DNA of 44,885 nucleotides from assembly GCA_903870995.1 (NCBI GenBank), contig CAIQFD010000052.1, forward strand, positions 1-44,885. Direction: 5' to 3'. Positions within the stretch are counted from its first letter, which is position 1. Each line of letters opens with the position of its first letter. Origin of the DNA: an uncultured Methylophilaceae bacterium (GTDB lineage Bacteria > Pseudomonadota > Gammaproteobacteria > Burkholderiales > Methylophilaceae). Position numbers and translations under genes: made by a program. Shown here piece after piece: positions 1-7,996 of the stretch. The notes below the pieces were generated by a model, which was given only the letters and a program-made list of their open reading frames with translations, made no database searches and had not been told where the DNA came from.

Positions 1-297
1 ACCAAGATGGCTAAATCCGTGCTTGATGCGGGTTGGTTTATGCTAAAAACACAACTGAAATACAAAGCGATGGCGCGGTCAGTGGTGTTTGAAGAAGTGA
101 ATGAAAAGTACACAACCCAAATCTGTTCGTGCTGTGGTGAGATTTCATCCAGCAGTCCGAAAGGTAGAGCAGGTTTGCGAATAAGAGAATGGGACTGTGC
201 TGTTTGTGGCGCAAGGCATGATAGGGATATTAATGCCGCAAGAAACATTCTCCGATTGGGACATCAATCGCTAGCAGTAGGAATCCCCGTCATTTGA
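1..297 (+). CDS. tnpB: TnpB-family RNA-guided nuclease/transposase accessory protein, C-terminal part (truncated by window start)
   Basis: The reading frame is open from base 1, so the gene starts outside the window and only about 98 C-terminal residues are visible. They contain the zinc ribbon of OrfB/TnpB proteins of the IS200/IS605 and IS1341 groups. Counting from the first visible Met (base 7), the cysteine pairs are C40/C43 and C64/C67. They are followed by the HDRDINAARNI block, whose Asp is the last RuvC catalytic acid in the family. Known members are RNA-guided DNA nucleases that help keep the element at its donor site. No TnpA is visible, so autonomy cannot be judged. The stop codon lies in the loop of a small hairpin at 284-306, and nadK begins 52 bases later. 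Confidence 0.9.
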   Translation, partial: TKMAKSVLDAGWFMLKTQLKYKAMARSVVFEEVNEKYTTQICSCCGEISSSSPKGRAGLRIREWDCAVCGARHDRDINAARNILRLGHQSLAVGIPVI

Positions 298-345
298 TTG
301 CGGGGAGGATGTCAAGCAACACTTCTATGTCTGGCTTGAATATGA
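260..345 (+). ncRNA. Possible 3' part of omega RNA / right end of the IS element
   Basis: In IS200/IS605 elements the guide (omega) RNA overlaps the tnpB 3' end and runs to the right end of the element. Here a stem of 6 bp (284-289 with 301-306) encloses the tnpB stop codon. It is followed by about 40 bases of non-coding sequence ending just before nadK. The exact end of the element cannot be fixed from one copy. Position and hairpin are seen; the RNA role is inferred from the family. Confidence 0.35.
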
Positions 346-349
346 TTAA

Positions 350-1222
350 ATGCAAGAGATGAAAAAAGCCTTCAAAAATGTCGCCATTATTGGCAAATAC
401 AATGCGTCAGAAATGCGCGATAGCATCCTTGCGATGTGTGCGTTTTTGGCCTCCCAGCAAATCACTGTTTCATTAGAAGCTTCAACTGCAGACCATTGCA
501 ATATCTCAGGCTTTGATATTTTGAGCATGGACGAGATTGGTGACAAAGTAGATTTAGCCGTAGTGCTTGGCGGTGATGGCACTATGTTAAGCGTTGCGCG
601 TAAGCTTGCTGATAGCCACATTCCTCTGATTGGCGTTAATCAAGGTCGTGTTGGCTTTTTAACGGACATCAACTCTGCCAATATGCTCGATGAAATGCGC
701 AAAATTCTTGCTGGCGATTACAGCATTGAAGAGCGTATTTTGCTCAATGCAACCGTGTTTCGTCATGGCAAACAAATCAGCGCTGGGCGCGCAATGAACG
801 ATGTGGTGATTAACAAAGCGGGTATGTCGCGCTTGATCGAGCTTGAAGTGAATATCGACGGTCAGTTTGTACATAGACAGCGCTCGGATGGACTTATTTT
901 AACTACCCCAACAGGCACAACGGCCTATGCGCTTTCTGCAGGCGGTCCGATTTTGCATCCAACATTAGATGCCATTACTTTGGTACCCATTTGTCCGCAC
1001 ACTTTGAGTAACCGTCCGATTGCCATACGAAGCAATAGCATCGTTGAAATTACTTTGGTGCATTGTGAAGATGCTGGCGTGCATTTGGATGGTCAATTGC
1101 AATTGGCTTTGGAGGCTGGCGACAAACTGATTGTCCAGCGCGATGAAAAAACCGTTTCACTGCTACATCCATTAGGCCATAGTCATTACGACATGCTTAG
1201 ACAAAAGCTGAATTGGGGCTAA
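350..1222 (+). CDS. nadK: NAD kinase
   Basis: Cytoplasmic enzyme that phosphorylates NAD to NADP with ATP or polyphosphate. The 290-residue product has the family length. It carries the nucleotide-binding GGDGT motif at 74-78 and the second conserved block TPTGTTAY at 186-193, followed by SAGGPILHP. Two in-frame ATGs lie close together, at 350 and 359. Most family members begin with a short basic stretch directly before the first beta strand, which favours 359 (MKKAF), but neither start has a well-placed Shine-Dalgarno. It lies 7 bases before recN, a pairing common in proteobacteria, so the two are probably cotranscribed. The tnpB right end sits immediately upstream, so the native upstream context has been replaced. 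Confidence 0.95.
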   Translation: MQEMKKAFKNVAIIGKYNASEMRDSILAMCAFLASQQITVSLEASTADHCNISGFDILSMDEIGDKVDLAVVLGGDGTMLSVARKLADSHIPLIGVNQGRVGFLTDINSANMLDEMRKILAGDYSIEERILLNATVFRHGKQISAGRAMNDVVINKAGMSRLIELEVNIDGQFVHRQRSDGLILTTPTGTTAYALSAGGPILHPTLDAITLVPICPHTLSNRPIAIRSNSIVEITLVHCEDAGVHLDGQLQLALEAGDKLIVQRDEKTVSLLHPLGHSHYDMLRQKLNWG

Positions 1223-1229
1223 TTTAAGC

Positions 1230-2882
1230 ATGTTACAAACGCTTTCCATTCGAGATTTTGTGATTGTTGACTCGCTCAATATTGAGTTCTCAATAGGCTT
1301 TACTGTGCTCACCGGCGAAACAGGTGCTGGCAAGTCCATCCTGATTGATGCCTTATCTTTAGCCATGGGCGCGAGAGGTGAGGGCGGCATTACCCGCGCT
1401 GGATGTGAAAAAGCCGAAATTAGCGCGAGTTTTTATATTGCCAAGCTAGAAGGTCTCAAGGCTTGGATGCAAGAAAATGAAATCCCTAACGATGATGACC
1501 AGTTGCTCTGCCGTCGTGTCATTTACGCAGATGGCCGCTCACGTGCTTTTATTAATGGTCAGCCAGCGACCATTCAGCAATTAAAAGATGTAGGTGAGTT
1601 TTTGGTGGATATCTACAGCCAAAACGCACATCACTCCTTGCTCAAACTCTCGACCCAACGTGAAATTTTTGATGATTATTGTGGCTTGAGTTCAATTGCT
1701 GCTGAAACATCATCTGCTTTTAAAAAATGGCAAATGCTTTATCAGCGCCGTGTTGAGATGGAACAAAATGCCAGCAAATATGCTGACGAGTTAGCTGAAA
1801 TGCGCGATAAAGTACGTGAGTTGGTGCAGCTTGGTTTTGTGGCGGAAGAGTGGGAAGCTTTGCAGCAAGAGCATAGCCGCCTCTCACATGGCGCTAGCCT
1901 TTTGTCGGGCTGTGAGCAATGCCGTGAGTTGTTATCTGAAGGTGAGATTTCCGCCTTACGCCAATTGAGCACAGCACAGTCTAAGTTGCAGGGATTGCGT
2001 GATTATGATGCTGGCTTGGATCAAGCTTTAGCGACTTTAGATTCCGCAATTATTCAGCTTGATGAAACTGACCGCTTTTTGAACCGTTATGTGCAACGTG
2101 CAGAATTAGATCCTGAACGATTAGCTGAGGTCGAACTTCGTATTCAAACCATCCATGCGGTTTCACGCAAATATCGTGTGCGACCAGAAGAACTTGGTGA
2201 TTTGCTTATTCAATGGCAAGCACGGATGGCCGAGCTTGAAAGTGTGCAAGCCGATGGCGAACTTGCTAAACAAGAAGCCGCGGCTAAGTTGGCTTATGAT
2301 ACTTTCGCTAAAAAGCTAAGCGATGGTCGTCATCAAAAAACACCTGAATTAAGCCAAAAAATCACAGGCGAAATGCAGCGCTTATCATTAGCGGGTGGAC
2401 GGTTTGAAGTGGCCTTAACGCCACAAAATCCATCAAGTACGGGCTTGGAGCAAGTGGAATTTTTGGTGGCAGGTCATGTGGGCGTGGAAGCAAGACCGCT
2501 TAACAAAGTGGCATCTGGCGGCGAGCTTTCTCGTGTCAGTTTAGCAATTCGCGTGGTGACTGCTCAGCAGGGCAGTGTGCCCACCATGATTTTTGATGAA
2601 GTAGATGTTGGCATTGGCGGCGGTGTGGCTGAAGTGGTTGGGCAGCTCCTGAAGCAATTAGGGGTTGGTCGCCAAGTGTTAGTCATCACTCATCTGCCAC
2701 AAGTTGCATCGCAAGGTGCACAGCATCTTAATGTGAAGAAAATCCAGCGCGAAAATGTCACACTTAGCTCCATTGAGCCTTTAGATGATCATGCGCGTGT
2801 TGAAGAAATTGCCCGTATGCTAGGTGGAGTAGAAATCACCGAAACCACACGTCAACATGCCAGAGAAATGCTGGCTGGCTAA
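1230..2882 (+). CDS. recN: DNA repair ATPase RecN
   Basis: SMC-like ATPase acting in recombinational repair of double-strand breaks. The 550-residue product starts with the RecN signature LQTLSIRDFVIVDSL and has Walker A GETGAGKS at 29-36. A central helical coiled-coil region follows. The C-terminal ATPase half has the signature ASGGELSRVSLAIRVV and Walker B TMIFDEVDVGIGG, followed by the D-loop/His region VLVITHLPQVAS. Full length for the family (about 550 residues). It follows nadK after 7 bases. No LexA-type box was recognised directly upstream, so SOS control, as in Escherichia coli, cannot be claimed here. Confidence 0.97.
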   Translation: MLQTLSIRDFVIVDSLNIEFSIGFTVLTGETGAGKSILIDALSLAMGARGEGGITRAGCEKAEISASFYIAKLEGLKAWMQENEIPNDDDQLLCRRVIYADGRSRAFINGQPATIQQLKDVGEFLVDIYSQNAHHSLLKLSTQREIFDDYCGLSSIAAETSSAFKKWQMLYQRRVEMEQNASKYADELAEMRDKVRELVQLGFVAEEWEALQQEHSRLSHGASLLSGCEQCRELLSEGEISALRQLSTAQSKLQGLRDYDAGLDQALATLDSAIIQLDETDRFLNRYVQRAELDPERLAEVELRIQTIHAVSRKYRVRPEELGDLLIQWQARMAELESVQADGELAKQEAAAKLAYDTFAKKLSDGRHQKTPELSQKITGEMQRLSLAGGRFEVALTPQNPSSTGLEQVEFLVAGHVGVEARPLNKVASGGELSRVSLAIRVVTAQQGSVPTMIFDEVDVGIGGGVAEVVGQLLKQLGVGRQVLVITHLPQVASQGAQHLNVKKIQRENVTLSSIEPLDDHARVEEIARMLGGVEITETTRQHAREMLAG

Positions 2883-2958
2883 TAAAAAATTATCTTTAAG
2901 CGCTACTTGAATTAACTCAGGTCAACCCCAATGTTCTTATCAGCGTTTATCTAAATCA

Positions 2959-2988
2959 GTACTATTTAAACTGGTATTATTTAAACCA
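2959..2988. repeat. Two tandem 15-bp direct repeats upstream of the TPR gene
   Basis: Units GTACTATTTAAACTG (2959-2973) and GTATTATTTAAACCA (2974-2988) match at 12 of 15 positions. They lie in the 130-base gap between recN and the TPR gene, 25 bases before its start. The TATTAT in the second unit could act as a -10 element. A regulator-binding or promoter role is only a guess. Confidence 0.5.
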
Positions 2989-3012
2989 CCAATTTTTAAA
3001 AGAGGAACCCGA

Positions 3013-3831
3013 ATGCGAATGAAATCCTTACTAGGCGCTTTTGCGCTAGCGCTGGCTTTTAATGTGGCAATGCCGACTTATGCGGCAGATCAATTTTCGA
3101 TTCATGATGTTTACCAAGCGGCTGAAGCAGGCAACATGACTAAGGCGCAAGCCATGATGGAGCAGGTGCTGCGTGACCATCCTGAAAGCGCGCGAGCCCA
3201 TTATGTAGAAGCGCAATTACTTGCTAAACAAGGCAAGCTTGCTGCCGCTGCTGCTGAGCTGAGTACTGCTGAACGACTAAAACCTGGCTTGCCTGATGAA
3301 AAGCCACAGGCGGTCCAAGCGCTTAAAGCCCTGATTGCTGGGCATGCTGTCAGCGCAAACAATGTGCGCCCACAAGAAGCGCAAAGCGGTTTTGGTGTTG
3401 GCTCAATATTGCTTGTTTTGGCTTTAGTGGTATTTATTTTCTTTGTGGGGCGTGCAATGGGTCGCCGAAACAATCCGGTGGTTTATCCAGCAGGGAGCTA
3501 CAATGGAGGCAATCCGCCAAACGGTCAAACAGCTTATGGCGGCGCACCTTACGGAGGTGCTCCATATGGTGGCGCGCCAATGGGCGGTGGCATGGGTTCT
3601 GGCATCATGGGCGGCTTGGCAACAGGCGCGGCACTTGGTGCTGGCATGGTTGCAGGTGAGGCGATGATGCACCACTTCACTGATGGTGATGGCAGCACGC
3701 ACGGCAATGGTGTGATAAGTGATGCTAATGCTGGCGACTCTTGGACAGATACCAACGACATGGGTGGTAATGATTTCGGTGTAACCGATACAGGTTCGTG
3801 GGACGACGGCGGTGGTGGTGATTGGACTTAA
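3013..3831 (+). CDS. Secreted or membrane-anchored TPR protein with Gly-rich C-terminal tail
   Basis: Unknown function. The product has 272 residues. Residues 1-24 form a signal peptide ending TYA before ADQF. Residues 28-110 contain TPR-like helices (VYQAAEAGNMTKAQAMMEQ; ARAHYVEAQLLAKQGKLAAA). A hydrophobic segment near 128-146 (GSILLVLALVVFIFFVGRA) is followed by RR and probably anchors the protein in the inner membrane. The rest is low complexity: three YGGAP repeats, a Met/Gly/Ala stretch, then an Asp/Gly-rich tail ending GGGGDWT. The start is supported by AGAGGA at 3001-3006. Gene order does not reveal a role: recN lies upstream and a terminator shared with fur lies downstream. TPR suggests protein-protein contact at the envelope. 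Confidence 0.75.
   Translation: MRMKSLLGAFALALAFNVAMPTYAADQFSIHDVYQAAEAGNMTKAQAMMEQVLRDHPESARAHYVEAQLLAKQGKLAAAAAELSTAERLKPGLPDEKPQAVQALKALIAGHAVSANNVRPQEAQSGFGVGSILLVLALVVFIFFVGRAMGRRNNPVVYPAGSYNGGNPPNGQTAYGGAPYGGAPYGGAPMGGGMGSGIMGGLATGAALGAGMVAGEAMMHHFTDGDGSTHGNGVISDANAGDSWTDTNDMGGNDFGVTDTGSWDDGGGGDWT
3535..3579 (+). repeat. Three in-frame 15-bp repeats coding YGGAP
   Basis: Three consecutive units (3535-3549, 3550-3564, 3565-3579) each encode Tyr-Gly-Gly-Ala-Pro but differ at third codon positions. The peptide repeat is therefore conserved while the DNA has diverged, which points to selection on the protein rather than recent slippage. Confidence 0.85.
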
Positions 3832-3843
3832 GCCGTAGAACAT

Positions 3844-3869
3844 AAAAAAGGGGCAAAAGCCCCTTTTTT
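3844..3869. terminator. Bidirectional intrinsic terminator between the TPR gene and fur
   Basis: An 11-bp stem, 3844-3854 (AAAAAAGGGGC) with 3859-3869 (GCCCCTTTTTT), encloses an AAAA loop. The A and T tracts make it work on both strands, fitting the convergent TPR gene (ends 3831) and fur (ends 3882). Confidence 0.9.
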
Positions 3870-3881
3870 ATTGCTCAGATA

Positions 3882-4310
3882 TTATTTATGCGGACAAGGA
3901 TTTTTAGTGCAGTCTGCGTAAATGTAAAGTGAGTGTTCGTTGATTTTGAAGCCGCGTTCTTCTGCGGCTTTGTGTTGGAGTGCTTCGATGTTTTCATCAC
4001 AAAATTCTTCTACGCGGCCACATTGCATGCAGACAATATGGTCATGATGCTCACCATGATTGAGCTCAAATACGGCTTTGCCGCCTTCGAAATGGTGGCG
4101 TACCAAAAGTCCTGCTTGTTCAAACTGTGTAAGCACGCGATAAACCGTTGCCAAGCCGACGTCATCACCTGTGCTTAATAGAATTTTGTAAACGTCCTCT
4201 GCCGACATGTGGCGCTCTTTGCTGTTTTCAAACAAGCTGAGTACTTTTAATCGAGGTAAAGTGGCTTTTAAGCCGACGCTCTTGAGTTCATCTGGTTCGT
4301 GTTTGTTCAT
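3882..4310 (-). CDS. fur: Ferric uptake regulator Fur
   Basis: Iron-responsive repressor that binds 19-bp Fur boxes when loaded with Fe(II). The 142-residue product has an N-terminal winged helix; the recognition region VGLATVYRVLTQFE is near 51-64. The metal-binding segment HHDH is at 88-91, and the structural zinc cysteines are C94/C97 and C134/C139. Length and motifs are those of classical Fur rather than Zur or PerR. It is divergent from bamE, an arrangement also known from Pseudomonas and other proteobacteria, with 87 bases between the starts. I saw no clear Fur box in front of fur itself, but a strong one lies at 30754-30772 in this window, so at least one likely target is local. Confidence 0.97.
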   Translation of the reverse strand: MNKHEPDELKSVGLKATLPRLKVLSLFENSKERHMSAEDVYKILLSTGDDVGLATVYRVLTQFEQAGLLVRHHFEGGKAVFELNHGEHHDHIVCMQCGRVEEFCDENIEALQHKAAEERGFKINEHSLYIYADCTKNPCPHK

Positions 4311-4397
4311 GTTTGTTTGAGCAACCTAGCGAAGGTTACTGTCCTTTTTGCTGCTACTTATGAGACGGTATGTCGTGGTATATTAGCGCTAATTCTT

Positions 4398-5864
4398 ATG
4401 AAAGTCATGACGATGCGTTACATGGTATTACTAATCGCTATTTTATCTGCCTCTTGTTCCTCTACTTTGCCTTCATTCAAGCCTTATCATTTGGATGTTC
4501 AGCAGGGTAATGTGGTGACGTCGAAGATGATGTTGCAGCTGAAGCCTGGTATGTCTAAGTCACAGGTGCGTTACGTGATGGGCACGCCTCTTTTGCAAGA
4601 TAGTTTCCATCAGGACCGTTGGGATTACCTCTATCAAATGAATAAAGGTGGTCAGGTAATTGAGCGTCGTCGCGTGATTCTTGAATTTAGGAATGATGGA
4701 TTGGCTAAAGTCCGAGGTGACGTTATTCAGGCAGGTTCTCCGGGAGCTGAAAATGCACCGCTTGCGACGATTGATGACGTGAAGACAGCGAAGAGCGATA
4801 AAACCTTGTTGGCTGAGGATGCGAAAGCGGGATGGACTGAGCGCTTTAAGTTCTGGAAAGATGACGAGAAAACGGAGGCCGCCAAATTAGAGGCTGCAAA
4901 AGCTGAAAAGCTTGCTGTCAAGGAAGAAGCAAAAGCAAGTTGGTTGGATAGCCTTAAGTTCTGGGAAAGTGATAAACCTGCTCAAACCACAGCGAAAGTG
5001 GCGGAGGAGCCTAAGGTTGTCGTTGTAGCTAAACCCGTTGAGGTGATTAAAGCCGCCGAGCCAGAGCAAGTGGCGTCGCCTGCGTTGGTTGAACAGCCAG
5101 TCGTTGCTGAGTCGACCTCTCAAGCCAATCCAGTGGAAGCTGTTAAAGAAGTCATTAATGTTGAGCCACAACAAAAGGTGGCGGATGAGGTTGCGCCAGC
5201 GGATGCGAAAGCAGAAATCACTGTGATGGTAAACGCTTGGGCTGAGGCTTGGCGCAATAAAAATATTAATGCTTACTTGAAATTTTACTCAGAAAAATTT
5301 GTGCCAGAAGGAATGAGTCGTAAAGCTTGGCTTGCTCAACGTAAGCAGCGAGTCATGGGGCAATCTGGCGCAATCAGCTTGATGCTTGAGAATGTGGTAA
5401 TTGATGTCAATGGAAAGACTGCTCGGGCTCAGTTTCTTCAGCATTATTCAAGTGGTAAATTTGCTGACCATGTGACCAAGGTCTTAAGTTTAAGTAATGA
5501 ACAGCAACAATGGTTGATTGTGAAAGAGGCTGTGGCGACAAAGTCAGCGAAAGCGGAAGTGAATGATGGTTCGCCAGTGGTTGAAGTGTTCAAAATGCGC
5601 GATGTGACGGCTGATGAAAAATCAGAAGCAATGCCAGAGAAGATGATTCAGGAATCGGCTAAAAAGGCGCTTGAGCCGGCGCCAGTAAGAGTCGAGCCGG
5701 CAACGGTGGTTGCACCAGCGCCTAAGGAAGTTAAGTCTGTTGTGAAAGCGCTTGCGCCAGCTAAGGTGGATCAAGCCAAAGTGGAGTCTAATAAAGATAA
5801 AGCCTTGCCGCCAGAAGATGCGCCAGGTTACTTTGAGCGCATGCTTGAAAAGATTGGGTTCTAG
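4398..5864 (+). CDS. bamE: BamE (SmpA/OmlA) outer-membrane lipoprotein with a large C-terminal extension including an NTF2-like domain
   Basis: BamE is a small lipoprotein of the BAM complex that inserts outer-membrane beta-barrels. Residues 1-20 are a lipoprotein signal peptide with lipobox ending SASC (Cys 20). Residues about 21-110 are a typical BamE domain (LKPGMSKSQVRYVMGTPLL, then RWDYLYQMNKGG). The protein then continues to 488 residues, against roughly 110-180 in ordinary BamE. Two WxxxxKFW repeats lie near 146 and 182. A Lys/Ala/Val/Pro-rich linker follows, then an NTF2/SnoaL-like fold near 272-380 (VNAWAEAWRNKNINAYLKFYS), a second linker, and the end motif GYFERMLEKIGF. Possible starts are 4398, 4407 and 4413; the lipobox position suits all. 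No frameshift is seen in the extension. Dimerisation or cell-wall contact by the extra domain is inference. Confidence 0.9.
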   Translation: MKVMTMRYMVLLIAILSASCSSTLPSFKPYHLDVQQGNVVTSKMMLQLKPGMSKSQVRYVMGTPLLQDSFHQDRWDYLYQMNKGGQVIERRRVILEFRNDGLAKVRGDVIQAGSPGAENAPLATIDDVKTAKSDKTLLAEDAKAGWTERFKFWKDDEKTEAAKLEAAKAEKLAVKEEAKASWLDSLKFWESDKPAQTTAKVAEEPKVVVVAKPVEVIKAAEPEQVASPALVEQPVVAESTSQANPVEAVKEVINVEPQQKVADEVAPADAKAEITVMVNAWAEAWRNKNINAYLKFYSEKFVPEGMSRKAWLAQRKQRVMGQSGAISLMLENVVIDVNGKTARAQFLQHYSSGKFADHVTKVLSLSNEQQQWLIVKEAVATKSAKAEVNDGSPVVEVFKMRDVTADEKSEAMPEKMIQESAKKALEPAPVRVEPATVVAPAPKEVKSVVKALAPAKVDQAKVESNKDKALPPEDAPGYFERMLEKIGF

Positions 5865-5909
5865 ATTTAGTTTGCCGCAATAAATGCGGATAGAAAGAAA
5901 TGGATTAAA

Positions 5910-6710
5910 ATGTTAAAAGTTGTGATTGCAGGTTGTTCTGGCCGTATGGGTCATGCGCTTTTAGAGGGCGTTTTTGCAGATGCTGAGCTAGTTTTGCATG
6001 GCGCGCTAGACCGCGCCGATAGCCCTCAGATTGGCCGAGATGCAGGCGAGCAGTTCGGTAAAAAAAGTGGCGTGTTGATTAGTCATAATGTGGATGCGGC
6101 GCTCCAAGGTGCAGATGTGCTTGTGGACTTTACGCGCCCAGAACCGAGTTTGGTTTATTTGGCAGCTTGTCAAAAAACGTGTGTCAACATGGTCATCGGC
6201 ACAACTGGTTTTACGGCTGAGCAAAAAGCCGTGATTGCAAATGCCGCTAAAGATATTTCGGTTGTGTTTGCGCCTAATATGAGTGTAGGTGTGACCTTGC
6301 TCATTAATCTCGTGCAAGCTGCCGCCAAAGTGTTAAATGACGGCTACGATATTGAAGTGATTGAAGCGCATCATCGCCATAAGGTGGATGCCCCATCTGG
6401 CACAGCTTTGCGTTTGGGTGAGGCTGCCGCAAGCGCGTTGGGTCGTAGCTTAGAAGAGTGCGCGATTTACGGCCGTGAAGGCGTGACAGGCGAGCGTGAC
6501 CCAAGCACTATTGGTTTTGCAACTGTACGTGGTGGTGACGTGGTGGGTGATCATACGGTGCTGTTTGCAGGTATCGGCGAGCGTGTTGAGTTGACACATA
6601 AAGCAAGTAGCCGCGCAACGTTTGCACTCGGTGCTTTGCGTGCGGGGAAGTTTATGCAAGGTAAAAAAACAGGATTGTTTGATATGCAAGATGTGCTTGG
6701 TTTGAAGTAA
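5910..6710 (+). CDS. dapB: 4-hydroxy-tetrahydrodipicolinate reductase
   Basis: Second dedicated step of the diaminopimelate/lysine pathway: NAD(P)H-dependent reduction in the cytoplasm. The 266-residue product has the dinucleotide-binding motif GCSGRMG at 8-14 and the GTTGF loop. The catalytic/substrate-binding block [16 protein letters not shown] carries the conserved His and Lys, and the C-terminal [16 protein letters not shown] block is present. Full length. It starts 45 bases after bamE, with a small 5-bp hairpin (5875-5889) between them. The carAB promoter follows after its stop, so dapB probably ends a unit with bamE or is transcribed alone. Confidence 0.97.
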   Translation: MLKVVIAGCSGRMGHALLEGVFADAELVLHGALDRADSPQIGRDAGEQFGKKSGVLISHNVDAALQGADVLVDFTRPEPSLVYLAACQKTCVNMVIGTTGFTAEQKAVIANAAKDISVVFAPNMSVGVTLLINLVQAAAKVLNDGYDIEVIEAHHRHKVDAPSGTALRLGEAAASALGRSLEECAIYGREGVTGERDPSTIGFATVRGGDVVGDHTVLFAGIGERVELTHKASSRATFALGALRAGKFMQGKKTGLFDMQDVLGLK

Positions 6711-6731
6711 AAAACTTTGCAATAAAGCTGA

Positions 6732-6760
6732 TTGATGGCTTCGCCTATTTCAGCTATAAT
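6732..6760 (+). promoter_or_regulatory. Sigma-70 promoter of carAB
   Basis: -35 TTGATG (6732-6737), a 17-base spacer and a perfect -10 TATAAT (6755-6760). Transcription would start near 6767, leaving a leader of about 89 bases before the carA GTG. This is the clearest housekeeping promoter in the window. Confidence 0.85.
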
Positions 6761-6773
6761 TGAAACATTATTT

Positions 6774-6802
6774 AGCGGGACGAGCACAAAACTCATCCCG
6801 CT
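6774..6802 (+). promoter_or_regulatory. Hairpin in the carAB leader
   Basis: AGCGGGA (6774-6780) pairs with TCCCGCT (6796-6802). The stem continues after one mismatch with GAG (6782-6784)/CTC (6792-6794), around a CACAAAA loop. It lies just after the predicted start site and has no T tract, so it is not an intrinsic terminator by itself. It could stabilise the mRNA 5' end or mediate pyrimidine/arginine-linked control. Structure is seen, role unproven. Confidence 0.6.
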
Positions 6803-6855
6803 TTGCACATCCGCTTCTCTTCGAGCGATAACTATTTAAAAACAAGGGGTTACAA

Positions 6856-7989
6856 GTGCCGCAACACACGCCAGCCATGTTAGTACTTGCTGATGGGACA
6901 GTGTTTCGTGGTATTTCAATTGGCGCTCCCGGCCAAACCGTTGGTGAGGTGGTGTTCAATACCTCAATGACTGGTTATCAAGAAATCCTCACAGACCCAT
7001 CTTATACCAAACAAATCGTTACCTTGACTTACCCGCACATCGGCAACACAGGTGTGAACTCTGAAGACGTTGAGTCAGCTCAAGTTTATGCAAGCGGTTT
7101 AATCATTCGTGATTTGCCATTAGTTCATAGCAATTGGCGTAGCGAACAATCTCTTTCTGATTATTTGGTTGCCAACAATGTGGTGGCAATTGCAGATATC
7201 GACACGCGTAAACTTACTCGCATCCTTAGGGAAAAAGGCGCGCAAGCTGGCTGCATTATCGCTGGCGCGGTCAATGAGGCTGAAGCCTTGGCGCAAGCAA
7301 AAGCCTTCCCTGGTTTGTCAGGCATGGACTTGGCGAAAGTGGTGAGTGTTAAAGAGGCATACGAGTTTGCTGAAGGTGAATGGGATTTGGCTTCGGGTTA
7401 TGCCAAGCCAAGCAATCCAGTTTTTCACGTGGTCGCATTTGATTACGGCGTTAAGCGTAACATTCTTCGCATGCTCACTTCGCGCGGTTGTAAGGTGACT
7501 GTATTGCCGGCGCAAGCAACGGCTGAACAGGCTTTGGCATTAAAACCAGATGGAGTGTTTTTATCAAACGGCCCTGGGGACCCTCAACCATGCGATTACG
7601 CAATTTCAGCCATTAAAGCCATTGTTGATTCAGGCGTGCCGACTTTTGGCATTTGCTTGGGCCACCAATTGTTGGCTTTAGCTTCTGGCGCAAAAACACT
7701 CAAAATGAAATTCGGACATCACGGCGCCAATCATCCTGTCCAAGATGTTGATGACAAGCGCGTATTTATAACCAGCCAAAACCACGGTTTTGCGGTCGAT
7801 GCTGACAGTTTGCCAGCTAATTTGCGCACAACGCATGTGTCGCTTTTTGACGGTAGTTTGCAAGGCATTGCTCGCACTGATAAGCCTGCGTTTAGTTTCC
7901 AAGGTCACCCTGAAGCGAGCCCTGGCCCAACTGAAATGAGTTATTTGTTCGATCGATTTGTCGAATCCATGAAACAGCACAAGCAATAA
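6856..7989 (+). CDS. carA: Carbamoyl-phosphate synthase small (glutaminase) subunit
   Basis: Releases ammonia from glutamine and channels it to CarB for carbamoyl phosphate, the precursor of pyrimidines and arginine. The 377-residue product has the CarA N-terminal domain ([21 protein letters not shown]). It then has a class I glutamine amidotransferase domain with nucleophile Cys 267 in [10 protein letters not shown] and the His/Glu pair in [11 protein letters not shown]. The start is GTG at 6856, preceded by AAGGGG (6844-6849) at good spacing; an ATG at 6877 is the alternative. carB follows after 7 bases, so the two are cotranscribed from the promoter at 6732-6760. Confidence 0.97.
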   Translation: MPQHTPAMLVLADGTVFRGISIGAPGQTVGEVVFNTSMTGYQEILTDPSYTKQIVTLTYPHIGNTGVNSEDVESAQVYASGLIIRDLPLVHSNWRSEQSLSDYLVANNVVAIADIDTRKLTRILREKGAQAGCIIAGAVNEAEALAQAKAFPGLSGMDLAKVVSVKEAYEFAEGEWDLASGYAKPSNPVFHVVAFDYGVKRNILRMLTSRGCKVTVLPAQATAEQALALKPDGVFLSNGPGDPQPCDYAISAIKAIVDSGVPTFGICLGHQLLALASGAKTLKMKFGHHGANHPVQDVDDKRVFITSQNHGFAVDADSLPANLRTTHVSLFDGSLQGIARTDKPAFSFQGHPEASPGPTEMSYLFDRFVESMKQHKQ

Positions 7990-7996
7990 GAAAACT

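Noticed and set aside
3424-3843. Long minus-strand open frame opposite the Gly-rich tail
   Set aside because: It mirrors the GC-rich repetitive region of the TPR gene, has no Shine-Dalgarno or domain, and crosses the terminator.
4311-4397. Fur box in the fur/bamE gap
   Set aside because: Only a weak AACCT-N5-AGGTT dyad (4323-4337) is seen; nothing approaches the Fur consensus.
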